NCBI RefSeq assembly: GCF_046237605.1
Contig: NZ_CP143542.1
Span: 2,046,001-2,110,000, forward strand
Direction of reading: 5' to 3'
From: Paraperibacillus marinus
GTDB taxonomy: Bacteria > Bacillota > Bacilli > Bacillales > DSM-1321
DNA: 64,000 nucleotides
Positions 8,572 to 18,488 of the stretch are shown here, in pieces; the stretch's first letter is position 1, and every line of letters begins with the position of its first letter. The position numbers were made by a program, and so were the translations under genes. A model generated the notes under the pieces. The model had not been told where the DNA came from. It did not search any database and saw only the letters and a program-made list of their open reading frames with translations.

Positions 8572-8627
8572 TTGAAAGTCAAAATAGGTCAATGTATAAT
8601 AAAAACAGAAAGTCAAAGAAAGTCAAA
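8572..8627 (+). promoter_or_regulatory. Sigma-A promoter of clpE with two CtsR operators
   Basis: -35 TTGAAA (8572-8577) and -10 TATAAT (8595-8600) are 17 bp apart. Two tandem heptad operators of the CtsR type are present: AGTCAAA-ATA-GGTCAAT (8577-8593), between and overlapping the promoter boxes, and AGTCAAA-GAA-AGTCAAA (8611-8627), just past the expected start site. This predicts tight repression by CtsR and heat or protein-damage induction. Confidence 0.95.
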
Positions 8628-8674
8628 GTCAATTTACTAATAATAATGAATGGATATATAAGGAGGAGTACTTT

Positions 8675-10816
<2,142 letters not shown>

Positions 10817-10821
10817 CAATG

Positions 10822-10859
10822 AGGCCGTCCCTTTTCCGATAAAGGGACGGCCTTTTTCT
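10822..10859 (+). terminator. Terminator after clpE
   Basis: 13-bp stem AGGCCGTCCCTTT/AAAGGGACGGCCT followed by TTTTTCTTT. It lies directly at the 3' end of the convergent esterase-like gene. Confidence 0.93.
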
Positions 10860-12125
10860 TTACATAACTGTTGCATTCTTGAAAGACAGTGGTCTGAGTG
10901 CCCTGGTTTCCTGGATGAAAATAAAGGCATCATACCGTTCCGCCATGACGGAAGGAACATAGTTGCCAAACTGCTCATATTGCGGCTGATAGACCACACC
11001 GATGGCACGATGCCCGATTCTTTCTTGAAAAAGATGCCTGTTTAAATCTGTGAATTCAAGGATTTTATCGGACTGGCCGGCAGCGTTCATGGCATATTCC
11101 CAGCTTCCTCTCATCGCAGGAGGCACATTTTTCACCTCGAAAGCAGCTCCCCATTCATCAGCTGCAATCACGGTGCCCCGGTAAGTGCCGAATCCTATGA
11201 TGTATACATCTTCTTTTAGATTTTGCTCCCGGATAAGCTGGCCGACATTGATCATTCCGGAATCCTTCATGTCTGTAGCGCTGGCGTCCCCAACATGGGT
11301 ATTATGCTCCCAAACGATGCACCTGCCTTTTTCTCCATAATAGGACATCACTTCATTCAGCGCATCCACCATATGCATATCCCGGATATTCCATGACTTC
11401 TCATCATGGACAGCCATCGTCCGGTAATAATTTTCTGCATTATAAACGGCCAATGAATTCACCTGGAGATTCAGGTCGAGCTCTTCTTCATGCGGATAAT
11501 TTCCTTTTTTCTTTTGGATATCCGTCAGAAGCTTTGACGTCTCTTCCATGCAGGTTTCTGAATAAATGCCTGCAGACACTGCATATTTTTCATTTTCCCG
11601 GTTAAATGGCTCGAAGCAGCTGAATGCTTTTCTCGCGCCTTCAAGCTCCGGAGAATCAATCTCGGTTAAATAACGGATCACTTCATCCATGGATTCCCAC
11701 AGACTGTAGACATCAATTCCATAGAAACCTACCTTGGGGGAAACTTCCCCGGAGGAGTTGTGTTCCTTGAGCCATTCTATCAAATCAATGATTTCCTCGT
11801 TTGCCCACATCCATTCTGGCCAGCGGTCGAAGCTTTTTAGAACTTCGCGCGCTGAACCTGAATCCGAATCATAGCCCTTAACATACCGGTTGACAGCCTG
11901 GCACGCAGGCCAGTCGCCCTCTACTGCAATAAAAGAAAAACCCTTTGTCTGAATTAATTTCTTTGTGATTTCGGCACGCGTTGTATAAAATTCCGATGTA
12001 CCATGAGAAGCTTCCCCAAGCAGTACAAACTTAGGGCTGCCCATTCTGCCGATTAAACCGTCCAGATCATTTTTGCCAGTAAGGGGGTACGATTCCTCCC
12101 TTATAGACTTTATTAAAGGCATCAC
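10860..12125 (-). CDS. Erythromycin esterase family protein
   Basis: A member of the erythromycin esterase-like superfamily (PF05139; EreA/EreB and SuccAB relatives). Conserved catalytic features are LLGEASHGTSEFY with Glu38 and His41, AVEGDWPAC, and WEHNTHVGDAS in the middle of the protein. There is no signal peptide and the 421 residues are of typical size. Most chromosomal Bacillus homologues have no proven macrolide hydrolase activity, so resistance should not be assumed. Start is GTG 12125 with AGGAGG 8 bases upstream; the adjacent ATG (12122) is also possible. Convergent with clpE and probably monocistronic. Confidence 0.88.
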   Translation of the reverse strand: MMPLIKSIREESYPLTGKNDLDGLIGRMGSPKFVLLGEASHGTSEFYTTRAEITKKLIQTKGFSFIAVEGDWPACQAVNRYVKGYDSDSGSAREVLKSFDRWPEWMWANEEIIDLIEWLKEHNSSGEVSPKVGFYGIDVYSLWESMDEVIRYLTEIDSPELEGARKAFSCFEPFNRENEKYAVSAGIYSETCMEETSKLLTDIQKKKGNYPHEEELDLNLQVNSLAVYNAENYYRTMAVHDEKSWNIRDMHMVDALNEVMSYYGEKGRCIVWEHNTHVGDASATDMKDSGMINVGQLIREQNLKEDVYIIGFGTYRGTVIAADEWGAAFEVKNVPPAMRGSWEYAMNAAGQSDKILEFTDLNRHLFQERIGHRAIGVVYQPQYEQFGNYVPSVMAERYDAFIFIQETRALRPLSFKNATVM

Positions 12126-12655
12126 AAGTAAATCCTCCTGTCTGTGAATTATCTGTTTTTGTTACAAATAAAAGTGCCGGGTCTTTAAACTGAGCATCCT
12201 GACATGCCGCTTGACGGAGCCGGCAGCACGCCGTGAAGATTTCTTATTATCCCCATTTCCATATAAACAGTCAGGGAAACTGAAAAGTAAAGTAAATTTT
12301 TCATACTGGAAAACTGAAAACTTTTTAAGAGGGAAGAGAATATATAACAGGCGGGGTATGAAGTCTGCTAATTAAAAGCAGCTGCGGAAGTTTAAGGGGG
12401 AGGCACAGCGGGTTCAAGGAGCCTTTGATTGAACAGAATACATATAAAGCCCGTACTTCCAGAGCAGGGCTTTCGTTATGCTGTTTAAAGGTACCTTATG
12501 GAATTTACTTCGGATAGGTCTACAACAGAACGGGGAAACCCTTAATAAATATTATTATAAAAACACCATTAAGAAAAAGACGAAAATAAAGGATACACTT
12601 ATGAAGAAGTAATAAAACACATAAACAAATGTAATAAATAAAGGAGGAGTTTTTT
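12126..12655. other. Non-coding gap at the edge of the AT-rich island
   Basis: I find no gene in this 530-bp stretch. It holds a small hairpin AAAGCCC/GGGCTTT (12446-12473) that could end a short transcript. Just upstream, GTTTAA and GGGTTC are 14 bases apart (12389-12414), a weak sigma-B-like pair. A short RNA is conceivable but not supported further. Base composition becomes strongly AT-rich from about 12.5 kb. Confidence 0.5.
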
Positions 12656-12748
12656 GTGAAAACAACTAGAGAAATACTAAAAGAAATTGGTTATGATGAT
12701 GAAGATTGTGAAAATGAATTACATGAGATTTACAGCACCAAAGGATAA
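12656..12748 (+). CDS. 30-residue small ORF with a strong ribosome site
   Basis: A GTG-started frame of 30 codons, beginning VKTTREILKEIGYDDEDC and ending IYSTKG. AAGGAGGAG lies 6 bases upstream, among the best ribosome sites in the region. It has no hydrophobic segment. It ends 35 bases before the next gene, which also has AAAAGGAGG, so the two are probably co-transcribed. I do not recognise it. It could be a small regulatory or stand-alone peptide. Confidence 0.55.
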   Translation: MKTTREILKEIGYDDEDCENELHEIYSTKG

Positions 12749-12783
12749 TTTACATGACAAACTTCTTAGAAAAGGAGGTAAGT

Positions 12784-13275
12784 ATGAAAAAAATAGGGTT
12801 CTTATTGGGCTTGGTTATTGCTGTGGGGATTGCGGTCTATTTCGTCCTGGCTCAACCCAAACTGGAAGCTGTGCTGTTAGGTACTGGAGCTGATACAAAA
12901 TCAGTCGTCATCAAGTTAGGAAACAAAGGGATCCAAGATATTCGCATATTAAATGTACGTGTAAATGGGGAGAAAAAGCCTGAGTTAACAAAGATCCAAA
13001 CTGTAGAAGCGGGCAAGGCATTTGTTATTTCTAATAATTTCACAGATAAAGGGTATACATTTACAGATTACGAGGATGTATTGATTGATGCTAAATCCTC
13101 AATTAATCATTCCAAATACGGTCTTTCGGTTAAACATGCTGGTGAAATTTTCTCGGTCGTGATCCTATATAAATATTTAGGCAGGGAATTTGAACACCGT
13201 AATAAAAAGAGAGGACCGTTTAGGTTCCTCTCTTTATTTTTAATAGACTTTACCATCCAAAACATAGGATTCTAG
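12784..13275 (+). CDS. Membrane-anchored protein of unknown function, C-terminus suspect
   Basis: From the ATG at 12784 (AAAAGGAGG just before it) the frame gives 163 residues. It starts with a single transmembrane or signal-anchor segment (MKKIGFLLGLVIAVGIAVYF), followed by an extracellular beta-rich region. The family is not recognised. The frame runs straight through a hairpin, GAGAGGACC/GGTTCCTCTC then T-rich (13208-13240), that looks like this gene's own terminator. It also overlaps the 3' end of the convergent pseudogene. The natural C-terminus is therefore probably near KYLGREFEH, and a small frameshift may have removed the stop. It sits in the decaying AT-rich island. Confidence 0.6.
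   Translation: MKKIGFLLGLVIAVGIAVYFVLAQPKLEAVLLGTGADTKSVVIKLGNKGIQDIRILNVRVNGEKKPELTKIQTVEAGKAFVISNNFTDKGYTFTDYEDVLIDAKSSINHSKYGLSVKHAGEIFSVVILYKYLGREFEHRNKKRGPFRFLSLFLIDFTIQNIGF
13208..13242 (+). terminator. Hairpin terminator inside the annotated 3' end
   Basis: AAAGAGAGGACC pairs with GGTTCCTCTCTTT and is followed by a T-rich tract. It lies within the 3' end of the frame of the upstream membrane-anchored protein. Confidence 0.7.
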
Positions 13276-13545
13276 AATAACCTTATTACGCTTTCTATCT
13301 AAATAGTAGGTATACTTCTTTTTATCATTTTTCAATTTAACATAAACCATCCAATTTTTATCACCAGATAAGTTTGCGATAAAAGGATCTAATGCTTCAA
13401 TATTATCTGGGTCAATGTCTTTTTCATTAATGAGGTACTCTTTAACAGCAGTTTTTGCAGTCTATTCTTTGTATGTAACATAACTAAAGACACACGCAGC
13501 CGTTAATACGATACCACCTATAATGTAAATTAGTTTCTTTTTCAT
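13240..13545 (-). pseudogene. Broken small membrane-anchored protein (DUF3139-like), internal stop
   Basis: On the minus strand an ATG at 13545 opens MKKKLIYIIGGIVLTAACVF, a signal-anchor, but a TAG at codon 28 interrupts it. The frame then continues without further stops for 73 codons (TAKTAVKEYLINEKDIDPDN onward) to a TAA. The stop reads as a CAG-to-TAG change, because KEQTAK would be expected. Organisation (N-terminal anchor, then a K-x-x-x-x-YL segment and a beta-rich tail) resembles DUF3139 proteins; this assignment is tentative. Otherwise the frame is intact, so the lesion is recent or a sequencing error. Confidence 0.8.
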
Positions 13546-13808
13546 GTTTCGAAAACGTCCTTTGTAATAATATTGTGTTTATTATTATTATACATGAAAA
13601 AGAGCTAAACTTTTCCAATTGTATATATTAATAAAAGGATAGCCCTATGAAAGAGTATGTGTAGTTAAGCTTACCGTTATGGTGCGATGTAGAGAAATTT
13701 ATGAGTCCTCGTTATAAGGATTTTAATAGATGGCACAAATTGAAGAATATTCAAAACATTTGTGTAGTTGGAATTGTTAGTAAATTACAAATTTATAGTA
13801 GGGTTAAA

Positions 13809-14114
13809 ATGAAGAAAGTAGTAAAAAGTCTCATTGGAGTTACCACTTTAGCTTTACTAATGTCCTCGGAACCTTTGTCAAATCCCGTTTCCGCCAGTTC
13901 TTCGAAAGAAGCTGTCGGAACAATGGCAGTAAGCAGATATGTGGAAGTAACAAGAATCGTATCTGGTGTTCCTTTGTCGACGATCAGTTATTCTGATGCT
14001 TACGGCTATAAAGGAACATTAACATTATTACGTGAATATCCTTACCCTGGTGGTAAAATCCAGGCGGTTTATGGGGGAACTGTTCACTGTTCAGGCAAGT
14101 GTGCGGCGCAATAA
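13809..14114 (+). CDS. Small secreted protein of unknown function
   Basis: From the ATG at 13809 the product is 101 residues with a clear Sec signal peptide: MKKVVKSLIGVTTLALLMSS, ending near NPVSA|SSS. The mature part is about 70 residues, rich in Ser, Thr, Tyr and Gly, with a beta-type pattern and two Cys close to the C-terminus (VHCSGKCAAQ). The upstream in-frame extension does not look coding. The ribosome site (AGTAGGG) is modest. I do not recognise the family; a secreted peptide toxin or bacteriocin-like factor is possible but unproven. It lies in the AT-rich island with other small secreted products. Confidence 0.65.
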   Translation: MKKVVKSLIGVTTLALLMSSEPLSNPVSASSSKEAVGTMAVSRYVEVTRIVSGVPLSTISYSDAYGYKGTLTLLREYPYPGGKIQAVYGGTVHCSGKCAAQ

Positions 14115-14260
14115 GGGACGTTTTGTACCTATTGAAAGGTAAAAAGATTTACGAGTATTATTACCGGAAATATAGCATGATGTAGTAAAATACATTAAAG
14201 AGCGTTCCAATATTAGGTCGGCTCTACATTACATAGTAGAATCTAAATTAAGACTGTTTA

Positions 14261-14298
14261 AATAAGGCGGGCTAATGATTTCATTAGCCCGCCTTATT
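14261..14298. terminator. Perfect 18-bp inverted repeat, probable terminator
   Basis: AATAAGGCGGGCTAATGA (14261-14278) pairs perfectly with 14281-14298 around a 2-base centre and is followed by TTATTTT. It is far stronger than its AT-rich surroundings. Confidence 0.85.
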
Positions 14299-14455
14299 TA
14301 TTTTACCTATTCTTAAGTAACACATGTTAGTCAAAGAAATAGTAAGTTACCGCGAATTTTTTACTGTGAAAATCTACAATTTACATCTAAGAACCTCTTT
14401 ACAATGTAAGAACGAGATGTAATTCTCAACAATAAATTGTAGGAGGAAACAAATC

Positions 14456-14763
14456 ATGAGTAAAAAAACCTCTATGTCTAAGAAGTAATGGCTGCTTTAA
14501 TGGCAACTTCAATGGCTGTGACTTTGATCCCCGCTGTTGCTCAAACCACACAAGTTGAGGCAGCAATGAAGCCTGCAGGTACCTACTATAAGTTACATGG
14601 TCAAATTGTAAAGAAAGGCAGCAATATTACTTGCGTTCAAAGGTAATGGGATCAACAGCTTATTAACGGAAGAGGCCGATACGATGGCCCAATGATCGAC
14701 AGGTGGTATAGAAGCAAAGCGAAAGTTTACGTTGGTGGATACGGCACCAAGACGTCCCCTTAA
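14456..14763 (+). pseudogene. Broken small secreted protein, frameshift and internal stop
   Basis: A strong AGGAGG precedes an ATG at 14456 that reads MSKKTSMSKK and then stops. In the next frame the rest of a signal peptide follows directly (VMAALMATSMAVTLIPAVAQ, then TTQVEAA) and a mature part begins MKPAGTYYKLHGQIVKKGS. That frame has an internal TAA (14645-14647) before it continues to a TAA at 14761. So there are at least two lesions in a gene of about 100 codons. Mature-part features are Tyr/Gly-rich with WYRSKAKVYVGGYGTKTSP at the end. The family is not recognised; a secreted peptide factor is plausible. Confidence 0.7.
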
Positions 14764-14783
14764 CATTGAAAGAGTTTATTAAT

Positions 14784-14821
14784 AAAGAGAAAAGCCTAGT
14801 CAAGACTAGGCTTTTCTCTTT
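14784..14821 (+). terminator. Terminator after the broken secreted protein gene
   Basis: 17-bp stem AAAGAGAAAAGCCTAGT with its complement after a 4-base loop. The arms end in A and T tracts, so it can work in both directions. Confidence 0.9.
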
Positions 14822-14972
14822 GGCTCTGTTAAACGGGCCATATGCTCAATATGTACAAACAAAGATGGCTAGTCAGTGAAAAAAAAGTACCGGTGACATA
14901 TAAAAACATAGAAGTTATGTTAAAAAAAGTGAAAGAGGCAAGAAGAAGTTTAAGAACATAGATTAGTAAAGG

Positions 14973-14997
14973 GAAAAGCCCCTGTAATGGGGGCTGT
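14973..14997 (-). terminator. Terminator of the minus-strand MFS gene
   Basis: On the minus strand AGCCCC pairs with GGGGCT and is followed by TTTTCCCTTT. It lies about 20 bases beyond the stop codon of the MFS gene. Confidence 0.75.
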
Positions 14998-15018
14998 CTC
15001 CTTTGAAATCCCGCTATG

Positions 15019-16215
15019 TCAAAATTTTTCATTATGGGAAATAGGGGGCTTCACCCGGTCTGGGATGTCTTTAATGAAGACTGACATGATGACGAGCACA
15101 ATCAGGAATATTATGGGCAGATTGAAGCCGTCTGCCGCACCGAATCGTTCGGAGACTGCTCCAACAAGCCATCCCGCGAAGGCTCCGCCTATTCCCGAGG
15201 CCACGTAGACCAATCCCAGGGCTGATCCGCTGTTTTCGGAAAGTTTTGTTCCAACCGCTGTGGCGGTAGGGAATAGTACGGAAAAGAATAAACCAGAGGC
15301 TGCAAACAAGTAAACCCATTCGTCAGCAAAATATTTACTGATTGTGACGGTTATCGCGGCAAGGAAAGAAAATATCAATAGAGTCTTTTTCTCGCCGATT
15401 TTATTTGCTATCCAGCCACCGCCAAGCCGGCCGATTGTGAATAATAAAGAGAAGATTGAGAGGACAGCTGCAATCATAGCTCCTTTTTCAGAAGGGCTGG
15501 CACCATCTAATTCTTGTGTTTTAAGGTAGCTTGGGAAAAAATTCAGGAAGGATACTTCCGATGCTACATAGAATATGAGGAATATCATAATAAAAACAAA
15601 TTGTGCGTTCTTGAGCATGATCTTAAAAGCAGAGAGGCTTGCTTTATCGGCTTTTCCTGCTGGTAGTTTTGTCAGTACAACCAAGGCGATAAAGGCAGCC
15701 AAAAGTCCAGCGGTACCCAGGTAGAACACCCTCCAAGAGATTCCTGCGGCAAACATCCATCTCAGAATAAGCGGGGTAGTAAACATTCCTACTCCATAAA
15801 CGCCCATTGTGATGTTGAACATCATTCCCTGTTTCTTTGGATAGACAGCCGGTACAATGGCATTAGATGCTACTGTCATCGCACCGAGGCCAAAACCGAC
15901 AATCAGGTAAAAACCGAGGAAAAAGAGGATGGTCTGTGCAATCCCAGTTCCTAACAGGCCAGCAGCCATGACAATCGAACCGGCTATTGTCATGATTTTC
16001 AAACCCTTCTTGTCTACTAAATACCCGCTTACTACACCTGCTATTGTAAAGCCCCATTGAAATATAAAAACAACCAGCCCGAACTCATTTAAATCGAGCC
16101 CTATGTCTTTTTTTACTTCTTCAAGCACAATTCCCTTTGTACTGGATAACCCCCCAAGTAAAAACATAGTAAATGCCATTATGCAGAGGGCAGCTAGATT
16201 TTTGCTTTTTTTCAT
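15019..16215 (-). CDS. MFS transporter
   Basis: A 12-helix major facilitator of 398 residues in the cytoplasmic membrane. The N-terminus after ATG 16215 is MKKSKNLAALCIMAFTMFLL, and the loop GYLVDKKGLKIM between helices 2 and 3 is the typical MFS motif. A second domain begins after the central loop near TKLPAGKADKASLSAFK. Start is chosen because an AAGGAATGAG lies upstream and helix 1 follows directly; the longer frame adds an unlikely basic leader. Substrate is unknown; overall it resembles organic-anion or oxalate/formate-type carriers. It stands at the island edge without obvious partners. Confidence 0.85.
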   Translation of the reverse strand: MKKSKNLAALCIMAFTMFLLGGLSSTKGIVLEEVKKDIGLDLNEFGLVVFIFQWGFTIAGVVSGYLVDKKGLKIMTIAGSIVMAAGLLGTGIAQTILFFLGFYLIVGFGLGAMTVASNAIVPAVYPKKQGMMFNITMGVYGVGMFTTPLILRWMFAAGISWRVFYLGTAGLLAAFIALVVLTKLPAGKADKASLSAFKIMLKNAQFVFIMIFLIFYVASEVSFLNFFPSYLKTQELDGASPSEKGAMIAAVLSIFSLLFTIGRLGGGWIANKIGEKKTLLIFSFLAAITVTISKYFADEWVYLFAASGLFFSVLFPTATAVGTKLSENSGSALGLVYVASGIGGAFAGWLVGAVSERFGAADGFNLPIIFLIVLVIMSVFIKDIPDRVKPPISHNEKF

Positions 16216-16732
16216 ATTTGTCTCATTCCTTATGATGAAATAATTTTTATAAATTAACTTAATTGCAATATTCCCTCGAATTACAAGAGTAAATCTTATT
16301 AAAGATAAGTAATTAATGGGAAATTGTTTTCTTACCATAGTTATTTTAAGATTTGAAGGCATCTGCACCAATTTGTAATGCTGTCGTTAAAGATTCCCCG
16401 CCCAGCTGTTGGATACATAGTCTGCGCTGCCGGCCAGAACGGTGAATCCCAGCCTTGGAGATCTTTTGCAGATTGTGCAGCTGACCAACTAGAGTTTGAA
16501 TTTTTGCATCGGACCGTGGTATCGTATCACAGGGAAGCTTTGCAGGTGATAAACACATCGCGATTATTTAAGTATCTGTTGAAGCAGTGAAGGCAGCAGC
16601 AAGAATAAAGCCCCTAAAAATGCTTTTTTTCTTCAATTTTCTTGATTTTTGAAGAAAGTTAAACAAATAAAGATAGTTGTCTCAGGCATTTGGCAATAGA
16701 TGCCTTTTTTAACCTATTCCTATTTACTAAGG
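16216..16732. other. Gap with only short overlapping frames
   Basis: Short frames occur on both strands between 16346 and 16590. None has a ribosome site or a recognisable family, and the two strands compete. The segment may hold remnants of a decayed gene. I see no RNA gene or repeat here. Confidence 0.4.
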
Positions 16733-16936
16733 TTAATAGGCTCGTGTCCCAATGGTTATATTGTGCAAAATTTCATGTTGTTCTTTCGGCATTTTAGGGA
16801 ACCAATCCTCAAACCGGGAATCAGGAATTTCTAAACCAGGCGCAGCCAGCGTTTTTTCAACTATTTCCTCTACGGCAGCACCGGCCTTTAAAGAATCCAA
16901 CTCTTCAGAGTTGGATTCTTTGTTACTAATAGCCAT
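16733..16936 (-). CDS. Possible small acidic protein
   Basis: A 67-codon frame from ATG 16936, beginning MAISNKESNSEELDSLKAGA and with a Pro/Trp-containing centre (FEDWFPKMPKEQ). The composition is protein-like and acidic, with no signal or membrane segment. Two points weaken the call: no Shine-Dalgarno sequence precedes the ATG, and the N-terminal part contains a perfect inverted repeat (GAATCCAACTCT and its complement, 16897-16922) that could instead be a hairpin. The family is not recognised. It may be a fragment of a longer gene. Confidence 0.3.
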   Translation of the reverse strand: MAISNKESNSEELDSLKAGAAVEEIVEKTLAAPGLEIPDSRFEDWFPKMPKEQHEILHNITIGTRAY

Positions 16937-17024
16937 AAATAGAATTATTCGATATAGAAGTTGTTTTTAAAAAATGAAACCTTTCTGAATTTTCTACCGC
17001 ATTAATAATAAAGGAGTGATTAAT

Positions 17025-17328
17025 GTGAAAAAATAGTATTTTGGACAATTTTTACAGCTATTATTATTGGAATAGTTGTCTGGACTGCAAGCAGAATCAT
17101 ACCTTTCACTTATAGTGAATGGAGTTTCTTCATCGGACTTGCTTTTACAATTATTCTTTTCTTTCTGACGGGTACTTTTCAAAAGGTGCTGCGCTTGAGG
17201 CAAGTCAATCTGCCTGGCAAATACAGAAAGATAACAATGAATTAAAGGCTAACGTCGGTGGCATATTTTATGGATCAGTTCTTTATACAATTGTTCATTT
17301 AATCTTTATGATTATGATATATTTTTGA
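17025..17328 (+). pseudogene. Broken two-helix membrane protein, two frameshifts
   Basis: AAGGAGTG precedes a GTG at 17025 that hits a TAG after three codons. One extra A in the A6 run would restore KKIVFWTIFTAIIIGIVVW and a second hydrophobic segment SFFIGLAFTIILFFLTG. Near 17172-17182 the sense shifts again into YFSKGAALEASQSAWQIQKD, followed by a third hydrophobic stretch to the stop at 17328. Read across both shifts the product would be about 100 residues: three membrane segments with a central cytoplasmic helix. It resembles small Bacillaceae membrane proteins of unknown function. Both lesions are near homopolymers or short runs, so read error is possible. Confidence 0.7.
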
Positions 17329-17602
17329 TTTTAAACATTTTTAGAATGCACATTATCCAAAAGGTGAGCTTTTAATACTATGGGTCAAATTTTTTTAGCT
17401 TTTTCGTCCTGGCCGCCGGGGAGGGGACTATATGTTTCTAAGGTTGCCGGTCATTGGTATTGCAGGGGGCCATTGATGCTCCTGGTTAATGAATAAAAAT
17501 ACAGGAATAGTAAATTTCTGATGAAATTAAGAAGTGGAATCCCTCACTGAGTAATCATGGCCTCTTCGTCAGAACATCTGCCTTATTACTTTATAATGTG
17601 CC

Positions 17603-18337
17603 TCACAACTCAGTATAATAAGCTAAAGCATCCAGCCTTGTAAGCACATCCTCAAGGTATGCCGGCTCTTCGGGATTGGGCTTTCGCAGTGAGTTCAGGA
17701 CAGCCATGATTTCTTCCCCGGTCCCTATTCCGATGCCGTGGGCGAAATAGAGGTCCACGTCCAGGACAATGCAATTTTCACCCTGCCACTCAGGTGTATC
17801 CGGATGATGATCAGGGTTGCGGAAGTAAACACAGTCCCCCGGCAGAAAATCCGTTGACCGGAATGTTTCCAATGTAAGCTTCGTATTATATTCCCAATCA
17901 AATAAATACATTTCTGTAAAAAGGCGGTCAAATCTCAATGGTCCTATCAGGCCCATTACCGCCTTATAAAAAACGATGACCATGGCGGTTGCACATTCAA
18001 AGGCATAGAGTTTTCCATTTTGAAAAATATCATCAATGGCCTGATGAGGGGCTCTGCCTTCTTTTAAGAAGAACGCCCCGCTTTCATGGAGATCCCAATA
18101 ATCTGGATTGCAGCGGGAGTTCTTGAATGTTTCAAATTCAGCTCCGCTGTCTGCCAGAAGTCTAGCTGCCTTCGTAATCAAAATTTTTGCTTCAAGTATG
18201 AATTCGAGCTCGGCCAGCGTATTGAAACGGTATATTTTTTTATAACTGTTCATGAGCATAACCATGCCGGCTTTTTCGCTGGAGAGCTTACTAATAAGAA
18301 CGCTGGGTTCGAACGGCTTTCCCCCGAGTGTAATCAT
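17603..18337 (-). CDS. tgl: Spore coat protein-glutamine gamma-glutamyltransferase
   Basis: Transglutaminase that cross-links coat proteins through epsilon-(gamma-glutamyl)lysine bonds in the mother cell during sporulation. It is 244 residues, against 245 in B. subtilis Tgl. The catalytic Cys115 sits in YAFECATAMVIVFY. Other family blocks are LADSGAEFETF, FLPGDCVYFRNPDHHPDTPEWQGENCIVL and YFAHGIGI. Start is the ATG at 18337, which has AAAGGAGA upstream and gives the family N-terminus; the longer frame would add 32 unlike residues. The gene is single and divergent from the amidinotransferase-fold gene. Its presence is good evidence that the host forms endospores. Confidence 0.95.
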   Translation of the reverse strand: MITLGGKPFEPSVLISKLSSEKAGMVMLMNSYKKIYRFNTLAELEFILEAKILITKAARLLADSGAEFETFKNSRCNPDYWDLHESGAFFLKEGRAPHQAIDDIFQNGKLYAFECATAMVIVFYKAVMGLIGPLRFDRLFTEMYLFDWEYNTKLTLETFRSTDFLPGDCVYFRNPDHHPDTPEWQGENCIVLDVDLYFAHGIGIGTGEEIMAVLNSLRKPNPEEPAYLEDVLTRLDALAYYTEL

Positions 18338-18488
18338 GGTCCAATTGTCTCCTTTTTGAAACTGTTCTTTCCTTATAGATATGACTGGATCCGGTGTTTG
18401 GATTTTGTGCCAGGCGGGGCCAATGCGGTGCATAAGCAGGACTGCACGGGAAATAGTAAGGCTGTAGGAGTTTTTCAGGAGGGATAAT

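Noticed and set aside
10860..12125. Macrolide resistance from the erythromycin-esterase-like gene
   Set aside because: Family membership is clear, but most chromosomal homologues are not shown to hydrolyse macrolides. Resistance cannot be claimed from sequence.
14842..14961. 39-codon basic frame (MLNMYKQRWLVSEKK start)
   Set aside because: No Shine-Dalgarno sequence and no recognisable family. It may be a fragment of a decayed gene but cannot be supported.
16346..16590. Competing 70-codon frames on both strands
   Set aside because: Neither has a start signal or family. At most this is a remnant.
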